NCBI GenBank assembly: GCA_021800575.1
Contig: JAJYYW010000031.1
Span: 1 to 9,643, forward strand
Reading direction: 5' to 3'
Source of the DNA: a bacterium
GTDB taxonomy: Bacteria > JAMCPX01
Length of the DNA stretch: 9,643 nucleotides
Each line of letters begins with the position of its first letter. Position 1 is the first letter of the stretch. The notes under the pieces are model-generated. The model did not search any database, was not told the DNA's origin, and was given only the letters and a program-made list of their open reading frames with translations. Below are positions 1-5,960 of the stretch, in pieces. The position numbers and the translations under genes are program-made.

Positions 1-1685
1 TCCGTGGAGTACGCACCGGTCAGCCTTGCATCCCATGGTACCATGGAGAACTGCATGAGGGGCATAAACGCATTCATCTCGACCCAGCGTATATACAGTT
101 CGGCACTGGGCCAACCGGTGTAGCCGTTGCCGCCGATCATATCCGGCAGTATGAACGGATAACCGATCATCTCCATGGAGAACATCTGCGGCACGACCGA
201 AGCAAGTCCATTGTCAGCGCCCCACACAGAATCCTTGTCGTACTCGCGCATGATCTGACCGTCGTCCTGGGCAAACCAGCCGGACCGGAATTCCATGGCA
301 GGGACGTGTTTGTTGATGGTCAGGTAATAGTCAGCGTACTGGTTCGGTGACAGGTAGCCGGTTGTCACCCCGTCGGACGGGAACCAGTTTGCCTCGCCAG
401 CGTCGAATTTAAAGCCGTCGATACCGTCGTTTGTTACGATAGTGCCCAGCAAACCCGACCACCAGTCCATAACATTCGGGTTCGAAAAGTTGATAAGCCC
501 TGCCTCCTTTGTCCCAAAGGTATCCCACCATGCTATCAGGGACACACCCCCGCTTGTTGACTGGACAAAGTTCGGCTCTGTCGCGCTGTTGAAGTTTGAA
601 GAATTGTTGTCCACGAACGGAGGAACCCAGAGAGAGACGGTAAACCCCATGGCATGGAGCTGGTCTGTCATCGCCTTCGTGTCCGGGAATTTTGCGGTAT
701 CGAACGAGGTGTCACCCCAGTTCGTCTGCCATTTGTCGTCGATCTCAAGTACCGAATGGGGAAAGCCAAGGCTCGTTATGCTCTGTGCAAGACCGAGGAC
801 ATTCGTCTGGTCGATTCCGTAGAGGTATTCGGCCCATGTCGACCATACCGGGCCCTGGAACATGGCAGGTGCAGGCAGGTTGACCGGCTTCCAGGCCTTC
901 TTATAGGTAAAATTCGTAGAGATCCAGTCCTGGTATGTGGAAGGCAGATTGCTGTCAACGAGGATGTAGTATGAGAACGTGTTCGAATTACCGGTCAGCG
1001 TAAAGATACCGCTGCCCATGCTCATGCACATCGGGCCGTAGCTGTCGACGAACAGACCGGCACCAGTGGATGTCAGCCATAGTGGCGTTGCGGTGTTGTT
1101 CTGGTCTGCGGTTTCAAGCGGACAGCGCGCGTAGTTTCCGGTTTCGAGCGGGAACCACTGCTGGCCTATCTCCGTTGATCCATTCACCGGGTTGAGATAA
1201 TTGCCGAGCTCCCCCTGTCCGTACCAATGACCTGATGCTGCGGTTGAAAAGGCGTCCCCGATGTTCGTCACATGGCCGTTCTGGCTCGACACAGAAACCT
1301 TGATCATCTTGTTCAAGAGAAGAAAATTGTAGGTGATCCATCCTGCCTGTGCGCTGTGCAGGTAGACCGTAGCGCCGCTGGAGGTCAGATTATATCCTGC
1401 CGCAGAGAACGTGCACGCCGTGGCATCTCCCAGGACAAAGCTGCCTGTTGCACTGACCGAGGATGCCGCAGTGCAGGGAACAGAGGCGAGGACAACGCGT
1501 CCCTGGGTCGTGACGGTAAAATCATAGGGTGCACGGTTGATGGTAAGCGTATAATTGGTATTACCGACCGTGAGTGTTTGATGCATAGGTATAAAACTGA
1601 GCCCGCTGCTTTTACTGCTGCATCCTGCGACGATCAACGACATAACTATACCTGCCACAAAAAGAATTACTTTATGTCCCCTCAT
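1..1685 (-). CDS. GH31 glycoside hydrolase, MYORG-like lipoprotein (partial, C-terminus missing)
   Basis: Retaining alpha-glycosidase of family GH31, probably exported and lipid-anchored. The reading frame is open from the ATG at 1685 to the window edge (561 codons). Seen: a lipoprotein signal, with a basic start, a hydrophobic stretch and lipobox V-A-G-C (Cys22). A beta-rich N-terminal region follows to about residue 270. The catalytic barrel begins near Trp281 (PVWSTWAEY). It includes EIDD at 314-317, the nucleophile motif FKFDAGE with Asp428, the acid/base motif SVWGADNG with Asp491, and ILPD ending at Asp515. These motifs recall MYORG (PVWSTWA, LEIDD, FKFDAGE, SVWGYD, GYPFILPDM) more than bacterial alpha-glucosidases or xylosidases. 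Mammalian MYORG is reported to be an alpha-galactosidase, so an alpha-galactoside substrate is possible but inferred. A GGGAGGAGAT site lies directly before the ATG. The gene stands alone next to a tRNA fragment and may be island cargo. Confidence 0.93.
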   Translation of the reverse strand, partial: MRGHKVILFVAGIVMSLIVAGCSSKSSGLSFIPMHQTLTVGNTNYTLTINRAPYDFTVTTQGRVVLASVPCTAASSVSATGSFVLGDATACTFSAAGYNLTSSGATVYLHSAQAGWITYNFLLLNKMIKVSVSSQNGHVTNIGDAFSTAASGHWYGQGELGNYLNPVNGSTEIGQQWFPLETGNYARCPLETADQNNTATPLWLTSTGAGLFVDSYGPMCMSMGSGIFTLTGNSNTFSYYILVDSNLPSTYQDWISTNFTYKKAWKPVNLPAPAMFQGPVWSTWAEYLYGIDQTNVLGLAQSITSLGFPHSVLEIDDKWQTNWGDTSFDTAKFPDTKAMTDQLHAMGFTVSLWVPPFVDNNSSNFNSATEPNFVQSTSGGVSLIAWWDTFGTKEAGLINFSNPNVMDWWSGLLGTIVTNDGIDGFKFDAGEANWFPSDGVTTGYLSPNQYADYYLTINKHVPAMEFRSGWFAQDDGQIMREYDKDSVWGADNGLASVVPQMFSMEMIGYPFILPDMIGGNGYTGWPSAELYIRWVEMNAFMPLMQFSMVPWDARLTGAYST

Positions 1686-1710
1686 ATCTCCTCCCGTATG
1701 TTCGAGGCTA

Positions 1711-1739
1711 ATCGTAGCATCGTGTGTTTGTGTTGTCAA
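1711..1739 (-). promoter_or_regulatory. sigma70-like promoter of the GH31 gene
   Basis: On the minus strand a perfect -35 box TTGACA (1734-1739) and a -10 box TACGAT (1711-1716, four of six matches) are separated by 17 bases. Transcription would start near 1704, giving a leader of about 20 bases that contains the ribosome site. An 8-base tandem repeat on the plus strand, CAAAACAG twice at 1737-1752, overlaps the -35 box and extends upstream of it. It could be an operator, but it may be chance in AT-rich DNA. Confidence 0.5.
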
Positions 1740-1983
1740 AACAGCAAAACAGGGACAACGACCATTTTGTTATTATGAGACATCAACTATTATATGCTAT
1801 ACAATCAAACATTTATACGATATTATACTGTGAACCCTTTTGTGATCACCCCCCATATAAAAACGGTAGGAAACCGCAATAAACTGTATCAATTCATAAT
1901 AGCCCGCTAATGCAGATAAATAAAGGGGTTGCGTAGGATTTGCCATATAATTTAACACCTTATGTTTTTAACCTTTTTGAACC
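1740..1983. other. AT-rich gene-free stretch between GH31 promoter and tRNA fragment
   Basis: No plausible gene on either strand. Its base composition is clearly more AT-rich than the flanking genes. It holds many short A/T runs such as ATTATATGCTATACAATC, and I see no integrase gene, inverted terminal repeat or hairpin followed by a T run. It may be the end of an integrated element; nothing further can be supported. Confidence 0.5.
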
Positions 1984-2023
1984 CATAACCCGAAGGTCGA
2001 AGGTTCAAATCCTTTCCCCGCTA
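1984..2023 (+). pseudogene. 3' half of an initiator tRNA (fMet), probable attachment-site remnant
   Basis: The sequence can be laid out as a tRNA 3' half: anticodon CAT (1984-1986), AA, anticodon-stem strand CCCGA, variable AGGTC, T stem GAAGG/CCTTT around loop TTCAAAT, acceptor strand CCCCGCT and discriminator A. CATAACCCGAAGGTCG and the T-loop context match bacterial fMet tRNA as I remember it. The expected partners (acceptor strand AGCGGGG, D arm, and CGGGCT before the anticodon) are absent upstream, and no CCA follows. It is therefore not a working tRNA. A break inside the anticodon loop is a known crossover place for tyrosine-recombinase elements. Confidence 0.75.
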
Positions 2024-2063
2024 TTCTTTCTTCCAGGCATATGTCCCAGGGAACCTCTTCAGT

Positions 2064-2092
2064 TTGAATTTTCGGTTGTAATCTGCTACATA
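2064..2092 (+). promoter_or_regulatory. possible promoter of the methyltransferase-like/SDR pair
   Basis: TTGAAT (2064-2069) and TACATA (2087-2092) are separated by 17 bases and lie 64 bases before the first gene. Each box matches the consensus only moderately (four and three bases of six). It is the best-spaced pair between the tRNA fragment and the gene. Confidence 0.3.
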
Positions 2093-2156
2093 TGCTCACT
2101 GGTGTGATAGGCAATGGTTAATTTATAAGAACTGGAGTGAATGGTACACGATAAAC

Positions 2157-2717
2157 ATGCTGGTTAACATTGTATTCATTACGGTTTTTGTCTTGTTTTT
2201 CGTCACGAACACCCTGCAGGAAAAGATATACAAAAAAAGGGGTTTTAATGCCACGGGCACCATACCCGTCGATAAACGGTTGTTCGCGATTGGAAAGTTT
2301 TCGGTTTTACTCGCGTGGTCAGCGTCGTTTCTCCAGGCGATCGGTGTTAATCTGAGGATGATAATGCTTTCCGGAGGCTTTGATATTGCAGCGGCCGCAG
2401 TCTTTTCAGCAGGCTTTGTCATATCAGCGATAGCACATCTGCATCTTGCCGAAGCGAATACTCCCGTGCTTCCGGACGGAACGACGACGTTAAAGACCCG
2501 GGGCATTTTTAGATTCAGCCGCAACCCCTCATATCTCGGGATTTATCTCATGACCCTTGCAAGCATACTGTTTACGGCTGACCTTGTCATTTTAATCTTG
2601 GGATGTATCGGTATCGTTATCCACCACAGGATCATCAAGAAAGAAGAAGAGTTTCTTACGGCAAGATTTGGTGCAGACTACGGTGCATACTGTTCAAGAA
2701 CGCGCAGATATATCTAA
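2157..2717 (+). CDS. isoprenylcysteine carboxyl methyltransferase-like membrane protein
   Basis: Small integral membrane protein of the ICMT/PEMT-like methyltransferase superfamily, which uses S-adenosylmethionine at the membrane surface. Seen: hydrophobic segments near residues 2-17, 47-64, 77-97 and a long one at 126-156. The family signature GIFRFSRNPSYLG lies at 116-127, with the Arg-Asn-Pro that precedes the last hairpin, and the C-terminal signature EEEFL...FGADYGAYC...RRY lies at 163-185. The length (186 residues) is normal for bacterial members. Their substrates are mostly unknown and may be lipids or quinone-like molecules rather than prenylated cysteine. No good ribosome site precedes the ATG: GGAG at 2134-2137 is 19 bases away and would better serve an eight-codon frame starting at 2141, so the start is uncertain. 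The next gene's ribosome site overlaps this stop codon, so the two are probably co-translated. Confidence 0.85.
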   Translation: MLVNIVFITVFVLFFVTNTLQEKIYKKRGFNATGTIPVDKRLFAIGKFSVLLAWSASFLQAIGVNLRMIMLSGGFDIAAAAVFSAGFVISAIAHLHLAEANTPVLPDGTTTLKTRGIFRFSRNPSYLGIYLMTLASILFTADLVILILGCIGIVIHHRIIKKEEEFLTARFGADYGAYCSRTRRYI

Positions 2718-2726
2718 GGAGACGAT

Positions 2727-3590
2727 ATGGGCGTATTGAAAGACAAGACCGCCATCATCACCGGCGCTTCGGCTGGCATCGGTGAGGCCGTTGCCAGGCT
2801 CTTCTCTCGGGAAGGGGCACGCGTCGTGTTGCTTGCCCGCAACGAAGTGCCATTGCAGAACATCGCAGCCCAATTGGATCCCAACCGGGTTGCACTCTAT
2901 GCCATGAACGTCGCCGACAGCGCTTCTTTTAAAAAGATGCTCGTCGAGATCAGAAAACGTTGGGGAACGATCGACTATCTGATCAATAACGCCGGTTCCC
3001 ACTACCGGGGACCCTTCACCCGGATCGATACCGAAGCCCATGCTGAGATGATACAGGTGAATTTGACTGCGCCCATTGTGCTGACCCGCATCGTATTGGA
3101 TATCTTCAAACAGCAGGGGCACGGCATGGTGATTAATGTTGCCTCGTTAGCCGGCCGGACACCGGTCGAAGGCGCATCGACGTACTCGGCCACGAAGTTC
3201 GGCCTGCGTGCCTGGAGCTATGGTCTGGCAGAAGAACTGCGGATAACCTCCCCGAACATCAAATGTTGCCTCGTCTCTCCGGGGCCTGTGGTTACCCGGT
3301 TTATCCTGGAAGAAATCGATAAGGTACCCGCTATTTCCCTCTCGCAAAAATGGGTGACGCCTCAAGACGTTGCGGAGGTAATGTTAAAGACAGCTTTGGA
3401 TGGGAAAATGGAACGGATTACCGGGGGGGCATTCACGGCACTCATGACCCACGCCGGATATTTGTTCCCGGTGCTGAAGCGCCTCATGAAACCGCTCAAT
3501 GAGGCGAAGGGACGGAGGAACCGGGAAGTGCTCAGAAAATACCGGGATAAGCTCATTGCGCAATACGGTACCAGTCATACGCTGGATTAG
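2727..3590 (+). CDS. short-chain dehydrogenase/reductase (classical SDR)
   Basis: NAD(P)-dependent oxidoreductase with a Rossmann fold, probably cytoplasmic. Seen: the cofactor motif TGASAGIG at 12-19, NNAG at 87-90, and the catalytic tetrad Asn112, Ser140, Tyr153 and Lys157 with canonical YxxxK spacing. Arg38 after the second beta strand (LLARN) suggests NADPH over NADH. At 287 residues it is longer than the 250-residue core. The extra C-terminal part (from about 245) is basic, with a hydrophobic patch (AGYLFPVLKRL), and may touch the membrane. The substrate cannot be told; a ketone or hydroxyl group on a lipid-like molecule would fit the membrane methyltransferase neighbour. AAGGAG at 2716-2721 overlaps the previous stop, supporting a two-gene operon. 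Confidence 0.93.
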   Translation: MGVLKDKTAIITGASAGIGEAVARLFSREGARVVLLARNEVPLQNIAAQLDPNRVALYAMNVADSASFKKMLVEIRKRWGTIDYLINNAGSHYRGPFTRIDTEAHAEMIQVNLTAPIVLTRIVLDIFKQQGHGMVINVASLAGRTPVEGASTYSATKFGLRAWSYGLAEELRITSPNIKCCLVSPGPVVTRFILEEIDKVPAISLSQKWVTPQDVAEVMLKTALDGKMERITGGAFTALMTHAGYLFPVLKRLMKPLNEAKGRRNREVLRKYRDKLIAQYGTSHTLD

Positions 3591-3624
3591 GGAATATCCC
3601 ATCAACCGGAGAGCACGCATGCAG

Positions 3625-3652
3625 CCGGTAAACATAAAGTGGCGGGTACCGG
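3625..3652. terminator. weak hairpin between two convergent genes
   Basis: CCGGTA (3625-3630) and TACCGG (3647-3652) form a perfect six-base inverted repeat around a 16-base loop, between the SDR stop and the stop of the converging V4R-like gene. There is no proper T run on either side and the loop is long. It could be a modest two-way termination or stability element, or chance. Confidence 0.22.
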
Positions 3653-3696
3653 TAGTTTCTCCTGTACCGATCATGCTCCCGAAGGTTTTGGCCGTC

Positions 3697-4290
3697 TTAC
3701 CACGTCACGATGTAGGTACAGCTCTCTGCACCGTTTTTGCGGCACGGCTTTGTGCTGTCGTGGACGACGTTTGACTTAGCCTCGAATTTCTTTGCCATGG
3801 ATTTTATAATCCCCTCGTCGAATGCGCAGGGATACGGGTTTCTGCATTCGCTGACAATTTTGTGATCATTATCGGCCCGTTCATACCCGTAGTGGCCAAT
3901 CCCCTCGTACATCTTCCCGGTATTTACATCGAACATGACCTTTCCGTCTTTTCTATGGTTCATGTGATATGCCACATCAATCGACTTCATTGCGCTGACG
4001 ATGTCGTTTACCCAGGGCGGGAATTGCGCGTTTTCCGGTATCTTCATCCCTATCTCTCTCAGCACGGAATCTCCGATGTCGTTCGCGATATGTTCGAATG
4101 CCTTCAGCCAGCTCTCATGCGAATACCACTGGTCCGGATCGATGATATATTCGCCGTCCTTTTCGATGCCGATTCCTACCTCAAGAAGGTACTTTCGTGC
4201 CAGTGACTTGAACACCCCGAGACCGTCGACGACAGAAAAAACAGTCACTCCGTTTACCTCGATTCCCTTTTCAAATGGTCTGAATTGCAT
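3697..4290 (-). CDS. V4R-like cysteine-containing ligand-binding protein
   Basis: Cytoplasmic protein of 197 residues without a signal peptide or membrane segment. It looks like a member of the V4R/HNOB-type family of small-molecule sensors, though I know no demonstrated function for this branch. Seen: an N-terminal part with FRPFEKGIEVNG (3-14) and VVDGLGVFKS, a central IGMKIPENAQFPP (80-92), then SIDVAYHMNHRK (103-114). The C-terminal half is V4R-like: CRNPYPCAFDEGII (149-162), then CRKNGAESCTYIVTW (183-197). The four cysteines (149, 155, 183, 191) sit where V4R domains carry putative metal-binding cysteines, so metal or cofactor binding is likely but inferred. GGGGG before the ATG serves as ribosome site. 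The gene is set apart from the next operon by 181 bases and has its own promoter candidate. Confidence 0.75.
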   Translation of the reverse strand: MQFRPFEKGIEVNGVTVFSVVDGLGVFKSLARKYLLEVGIGIEKDGEYIIDPDQWYSHESWLKAFEHIANDIGDSVLREIGMKIPENAQFPPWVNDIVSAMKSIDVAYHMNHRKDGKVMFDVNTGKMYEGIGHYGYERADNDHKIVSECRNPYPCAFDEGIIKSMAKKFEAKSNVVHDSTKPCRKNGAESCTYIVTW

Positions 4291-4311
4291 ATGCTGTTTC
4301 CCCCTTTTTTT

Positions 4312-4339
4312 AAGGTAAATCCTCTCTGGAAAACGTCAA
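4312..4339 (-). promoter_or_regulatory. possible promoter of the V4R-like gene
   Basis: Minus strand: TTGACG (4334-4339, five of six matches) and TACCTT (4312-4317) are spaced 16 bases apart. Transcription would begin near 4305, only about 15 bases before the ATG and right at the GGGGG ribosome site. The leader would thus be very short, or the true -10 box is elsewhere. Confidence 0.35.
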
Positions 4340-4349
4340 GCAAATTCCT

Positions 4350-4364
4350 GTATTCAGAGAATAC
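4350..4364. promoter_or_regulatory. 15-base perfect dyad, operator candidate
   Basis: GTATTC and GAATAC form a perfect inverted repeat around AGA. It lies ten bases upstream of the candidate -35 box of the V4R-like gene, a usual place for an activator or repressor dimer site. No protein can be assigned to it. Confidence 0.35.
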
Positions 4365-4381
4365 TGCCTTCGTATCTTATT

Positions 4382-4409
4382 TGAACCGTTCACGCAGGGA
4401 GCGCCTGCG
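4382..4409 (-). terminator. hairpin plus palindrome downstream of the DUF2007 gene
   Basis: CGCAGG (4393-4398) and CCTGCG (4404-4409) form a six-base, GC-rich stem with a five-base loop, 63 bases beyond the stop of the minus-strand operon. It is followed on the minus strand by the palindrome TGAACGGTTCA (4382-4392) rather than by a T run. It may end the operon with Rho help, or act as a regulatory site for the V4R-like gene. Confidence 0.3.
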
Positions 4410-4471
4410 GGTATGAAATCCCGGGTGAAGATATCGGGCGTTCGTGTACCGCTTATCTCGTCCCAACGGGA

Positions 4472-4696
4472 TCATTCATTGACGTTCGTGAATTGCGCCC
4501 TGAGGAGAATCTTTTTTACCCGCTCCACATCGTCTTCCCGGACGAGGAGGCGGACACCGATGGCACCGGGATAGATCCTGCCCATGTTCCCGTCGGCAAT
4601 AATACTCTCAATGCCCTCCGCGTCGAGCCGTGCCTTGACGATCTGCGCCTCGAACTCCCGCGAGAATGTTTCCACGGTTACGAACCTGTCAGACAT
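4472..4696 (-). CDS. DUF2007 domain small protein (putative signal-transducing)
   Basis: Protein of 74 residues matching the DUF2007 pattern (Pfam name: putative prokaryotic signal transducing protein). It has the opening strand FVTVETFSREFEAQIVKARL (5-24), then AEGIESIIADGN and the closing GVRLLVREDDVERVKKIL (47-64), a ferredoxin-like beta-alpha-beta arrangement. The family has no established biochemical role. The ATG lies two bases after the TAA of the yjbQ gene, and its GGGGAG ribosome site is inside that gene's last codons, so translation is very likely coupled. It is the last gene of a three-gene minus-strand operon. Confidence 0.85.
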   Translation of the reverse strand: MSDRFVTVETFSREFEAQIVKARLDAEGIESIIADGNMGRIYPGAIGVRLLVREDDVERVKKILLRAQFTNVNE

Positions 4697-4698
4697 AG

Positions 4699-5115
4699 TT
4701 ACTCCCCAATAATTTTGACCAACACCCGTTTTCTCCGCATGCCGTCGAACTCGCCGTAAAAGATCTGTTCCCAGGGACCGAAATCCAGCTTTCCTCCCGT
4801 GATCGCAACCACGGCTTCCCTGCCCATGATCTGGCGCTTCAGGTGTGCATCGGCATTCTGCTCGCCGGCGTTGTGCCGGTAGGAGGCCACCGGTTCATGC
4901 GGCGCGAGCTTCTCAAGCCAAACGTTGAAATCGTGATGCAGGCCGGACTCGTCATCATTGATAAAAACCGATGCCGTGATGTGCATGGCGTTGACCAGCA
5001 CCATACCCTCGGTGATCGCGCTTTCCCTGAGGCACTGCTCCACCTGTCCGGTAATGTTGATGAATGCGGTCCTTGACGGCACCTCGAACCACAACTCCTT
5101 GCGGTACGTTTTCAC
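4699..5115 (-). CDS. yjbQ: YjbQ/UPF0047 family protein (secondary thiamine-phosphate synthase type)
   Basis: Conserved cytoplasmic protein of 138 residues, the family's usual length. Family members show a side activity as thiamine-phosphate synthase, but the physiological role is unsettled. Seen: [15 protein letters not shown] (42-56), GLHHDF (58-63), YRHN (79-82), [13 protein letters not shown] (86-98), the [19 protein letters not shown] block (107-125) and RR just after. The conserved His and Asp residues (45, 60, 61, 62, 81, 89, 91) form the pocket region in this family. The start is GTG at 5113-5115, chosen because GGAGG lies six to seven bases upstream; the first in-frame ATG is at codon 38, inside the conserved core. 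It follows the TIGR02265-like gene by 42 bases and is coupled to the DUF2007 gene. Confidence 0.92.
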   Translation of the reverse strand: MKTYRKELWFEVPSRTAFINITGQVEQCLRESAITEGMVLVNAMHITASVFINDDESGLHHDFNVWLEKLAPHEPVASYRHNAGEQNADAHLKRQIMGREAVVAITGGKLDFGPWEQIFYGEFDGMRRKRVLVKIIGE

Positions 5116-5157
5116 AGCAGCACCTCCATTCTTTTTTCCCCGCCGATCCCTGCGCTC

Positions 5158-5718
5158 CTATTTCGATTCATAGGTGAAGAGCAGTTCGGTGAGGGGGTCT
5201 CCGTAGCACTGGCATTTCGTGACCTGCGATTTGACGTTCTGGTACTTGCAGGTAATAAGAAACTGTTCGTTCCACCCCTGCACGCTCTTGACATGTGCCA
5301 TGTCGATGTCAGGAAATTCCGTGATCGTGAACAAGGCCTTGTTTGGCTCGGGCACGGAGATCACGGCCTGCCCGGTATCGAAATAACTGCTCCAGACGCT
5401 CATTGCCCTGGTCTGCCACAGCTTTGGTCCTGAGAACGTCAAAAAGATCCGGTAGATCGTCGAAAGATCGTGTGCTGCACCGAGCCTTCCCTGTTCTATG
5501 CAGTAGGCAAGGTCACCTTTGCCGGCGACCCTGTCGAGGGCGCGTAGGAGATCCGTGTACAGTTTGTAGGGATACCACGCTGTCTGGACAATATGTTCGT
5601 TCAGATATTTCCCGGTGTCCGAGGGAAGAGCCGCCAAAACCTTGTTGAGTATGTTCTGGGGGTCCCTCTTGATAAACTTAATCAGCCCGAGAATCGGGAC
5701 TCCTTTCACCTGTGCCAT
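5158..5718 (-). CDS. TIGR02265/DUF2378-like sensor protein (V4R-type fold)
   Basis: Cytoplasmic protein of 186 residues resembling the DUF2378/TIGR02265 family, best known as a paralogous family of myxobacteria and distantly like V4R/HNOB sensor domains. Seen: VKGVPILGLIKFI (4-16), LNKVLAALPSD (24-34), the AWYPYKLYTDLLRALDRV block (47-64), AAHDLSTIYRIFLTFSGPKL (81-100), WSSYFDTGQ (109-117), WNEQF, and a degenerate V4R-like end TKCQCYGDPLTELLFTY (167-183). In that end the second cysteine of the usual C-x-G-D-x-x-C pattern is missing. This suggests metal binding has been lost or altered, if it ever existed here. AAAGGAG precedes the ATG. It is first in an operon with yjbQ and DUF2007. I recognise the family only moderately well. 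Confidence 0.7.
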   Translation of the reverse strand: MAQVKGVPILGLIKFIKRDPQNILNKVLAALPSDTGKYLNEHIVQTAWYPYKLYTDLLRALDRVAGKGDLAYCIEQGRLGAAHDLSTIYRIFLTFSGPKLWQTRAMSVWSSYFDTGQAVISVPEPNKALFTITEFPDIDMAHVKSVQGWNEQFLITCKYQNVKSQVTKCQCYGDPLTELLFTYESK

Positions 5719-5787
5719 GATGTGCTCCTTTTATATGATGCCGTTCATTACGCTGATATGCTCAATCAGATTGCCCGGTTCTTACAA

Positions 5788-5814
5788 TCTATATCATCTG
5801 ATACAAATAGACAA
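5788..5814 (-). promoter_or_regulatory. weak promoter candidate of the sensor-yjbQ-DUF2007 operon
   Basis: Minus strand: TTGTCT (5809-5814) and TATAGA (5788-5793) with a 15-base spacer, shorter than the usual 17. Transcription would start about 60 bases before the gene. Nothing better is visible in the stretch 5719-5960, which has no gene. Confidence 0.25.
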
Positions 5815-5914
5815 GAGCTAAAAAATAAGGACCTGGTCAAAACAGCAGCGCTGTACACCTGTAACCCTCCGGACAAAGGGATCACGAAGACCGGAATATT
5901 TGCCGTACAGAATG

Positions 5915-5932
5915 GTGGGCACGCCGTGCCAC
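5915..5932 (-). terminator. hairpin downstream of the ankyrin gene
   Basis: GTGG/CCAC and CAC/GTG stack into a seven-pair stem with one bulged G and a three-base loop (GTGGGCACGCCGTGCCAC). It starts 28 bases after the ankyrin stop codon. There is no T run, so as an intrinsic terminator it would be weak. The rest of 5719-5960 shows only the promoter candidate near 5800. Confidence 0.3.
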
Positions 5933-5960
5933 GAAGGCCGCGTCGGTCGGGCTTGCCGGG

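Noticed and set aside
1272..1778. Plus-strand frame of 168 codons opposite the start of the GH31 gene
   Set aside because: It runs across the GH31 signal peptide, ribosome site and promoter and shows no domain; the minus-strand gene explains the sequence.
1947..2023. A complete tRNA gene ending at 2023
   Set aside because: A full-length tRNA would need AGCGGGG and a D arm upstream; the bases there are AT-rich and do not pair with the acceptor strand CCCCGCT.
4312..4339. Phage-like or riboswitch control of the V4R-like gene
   Set aside because: The predicted leader is only about 15 bases, too short for any riboswitch, and no conserved RNA motif is visible.
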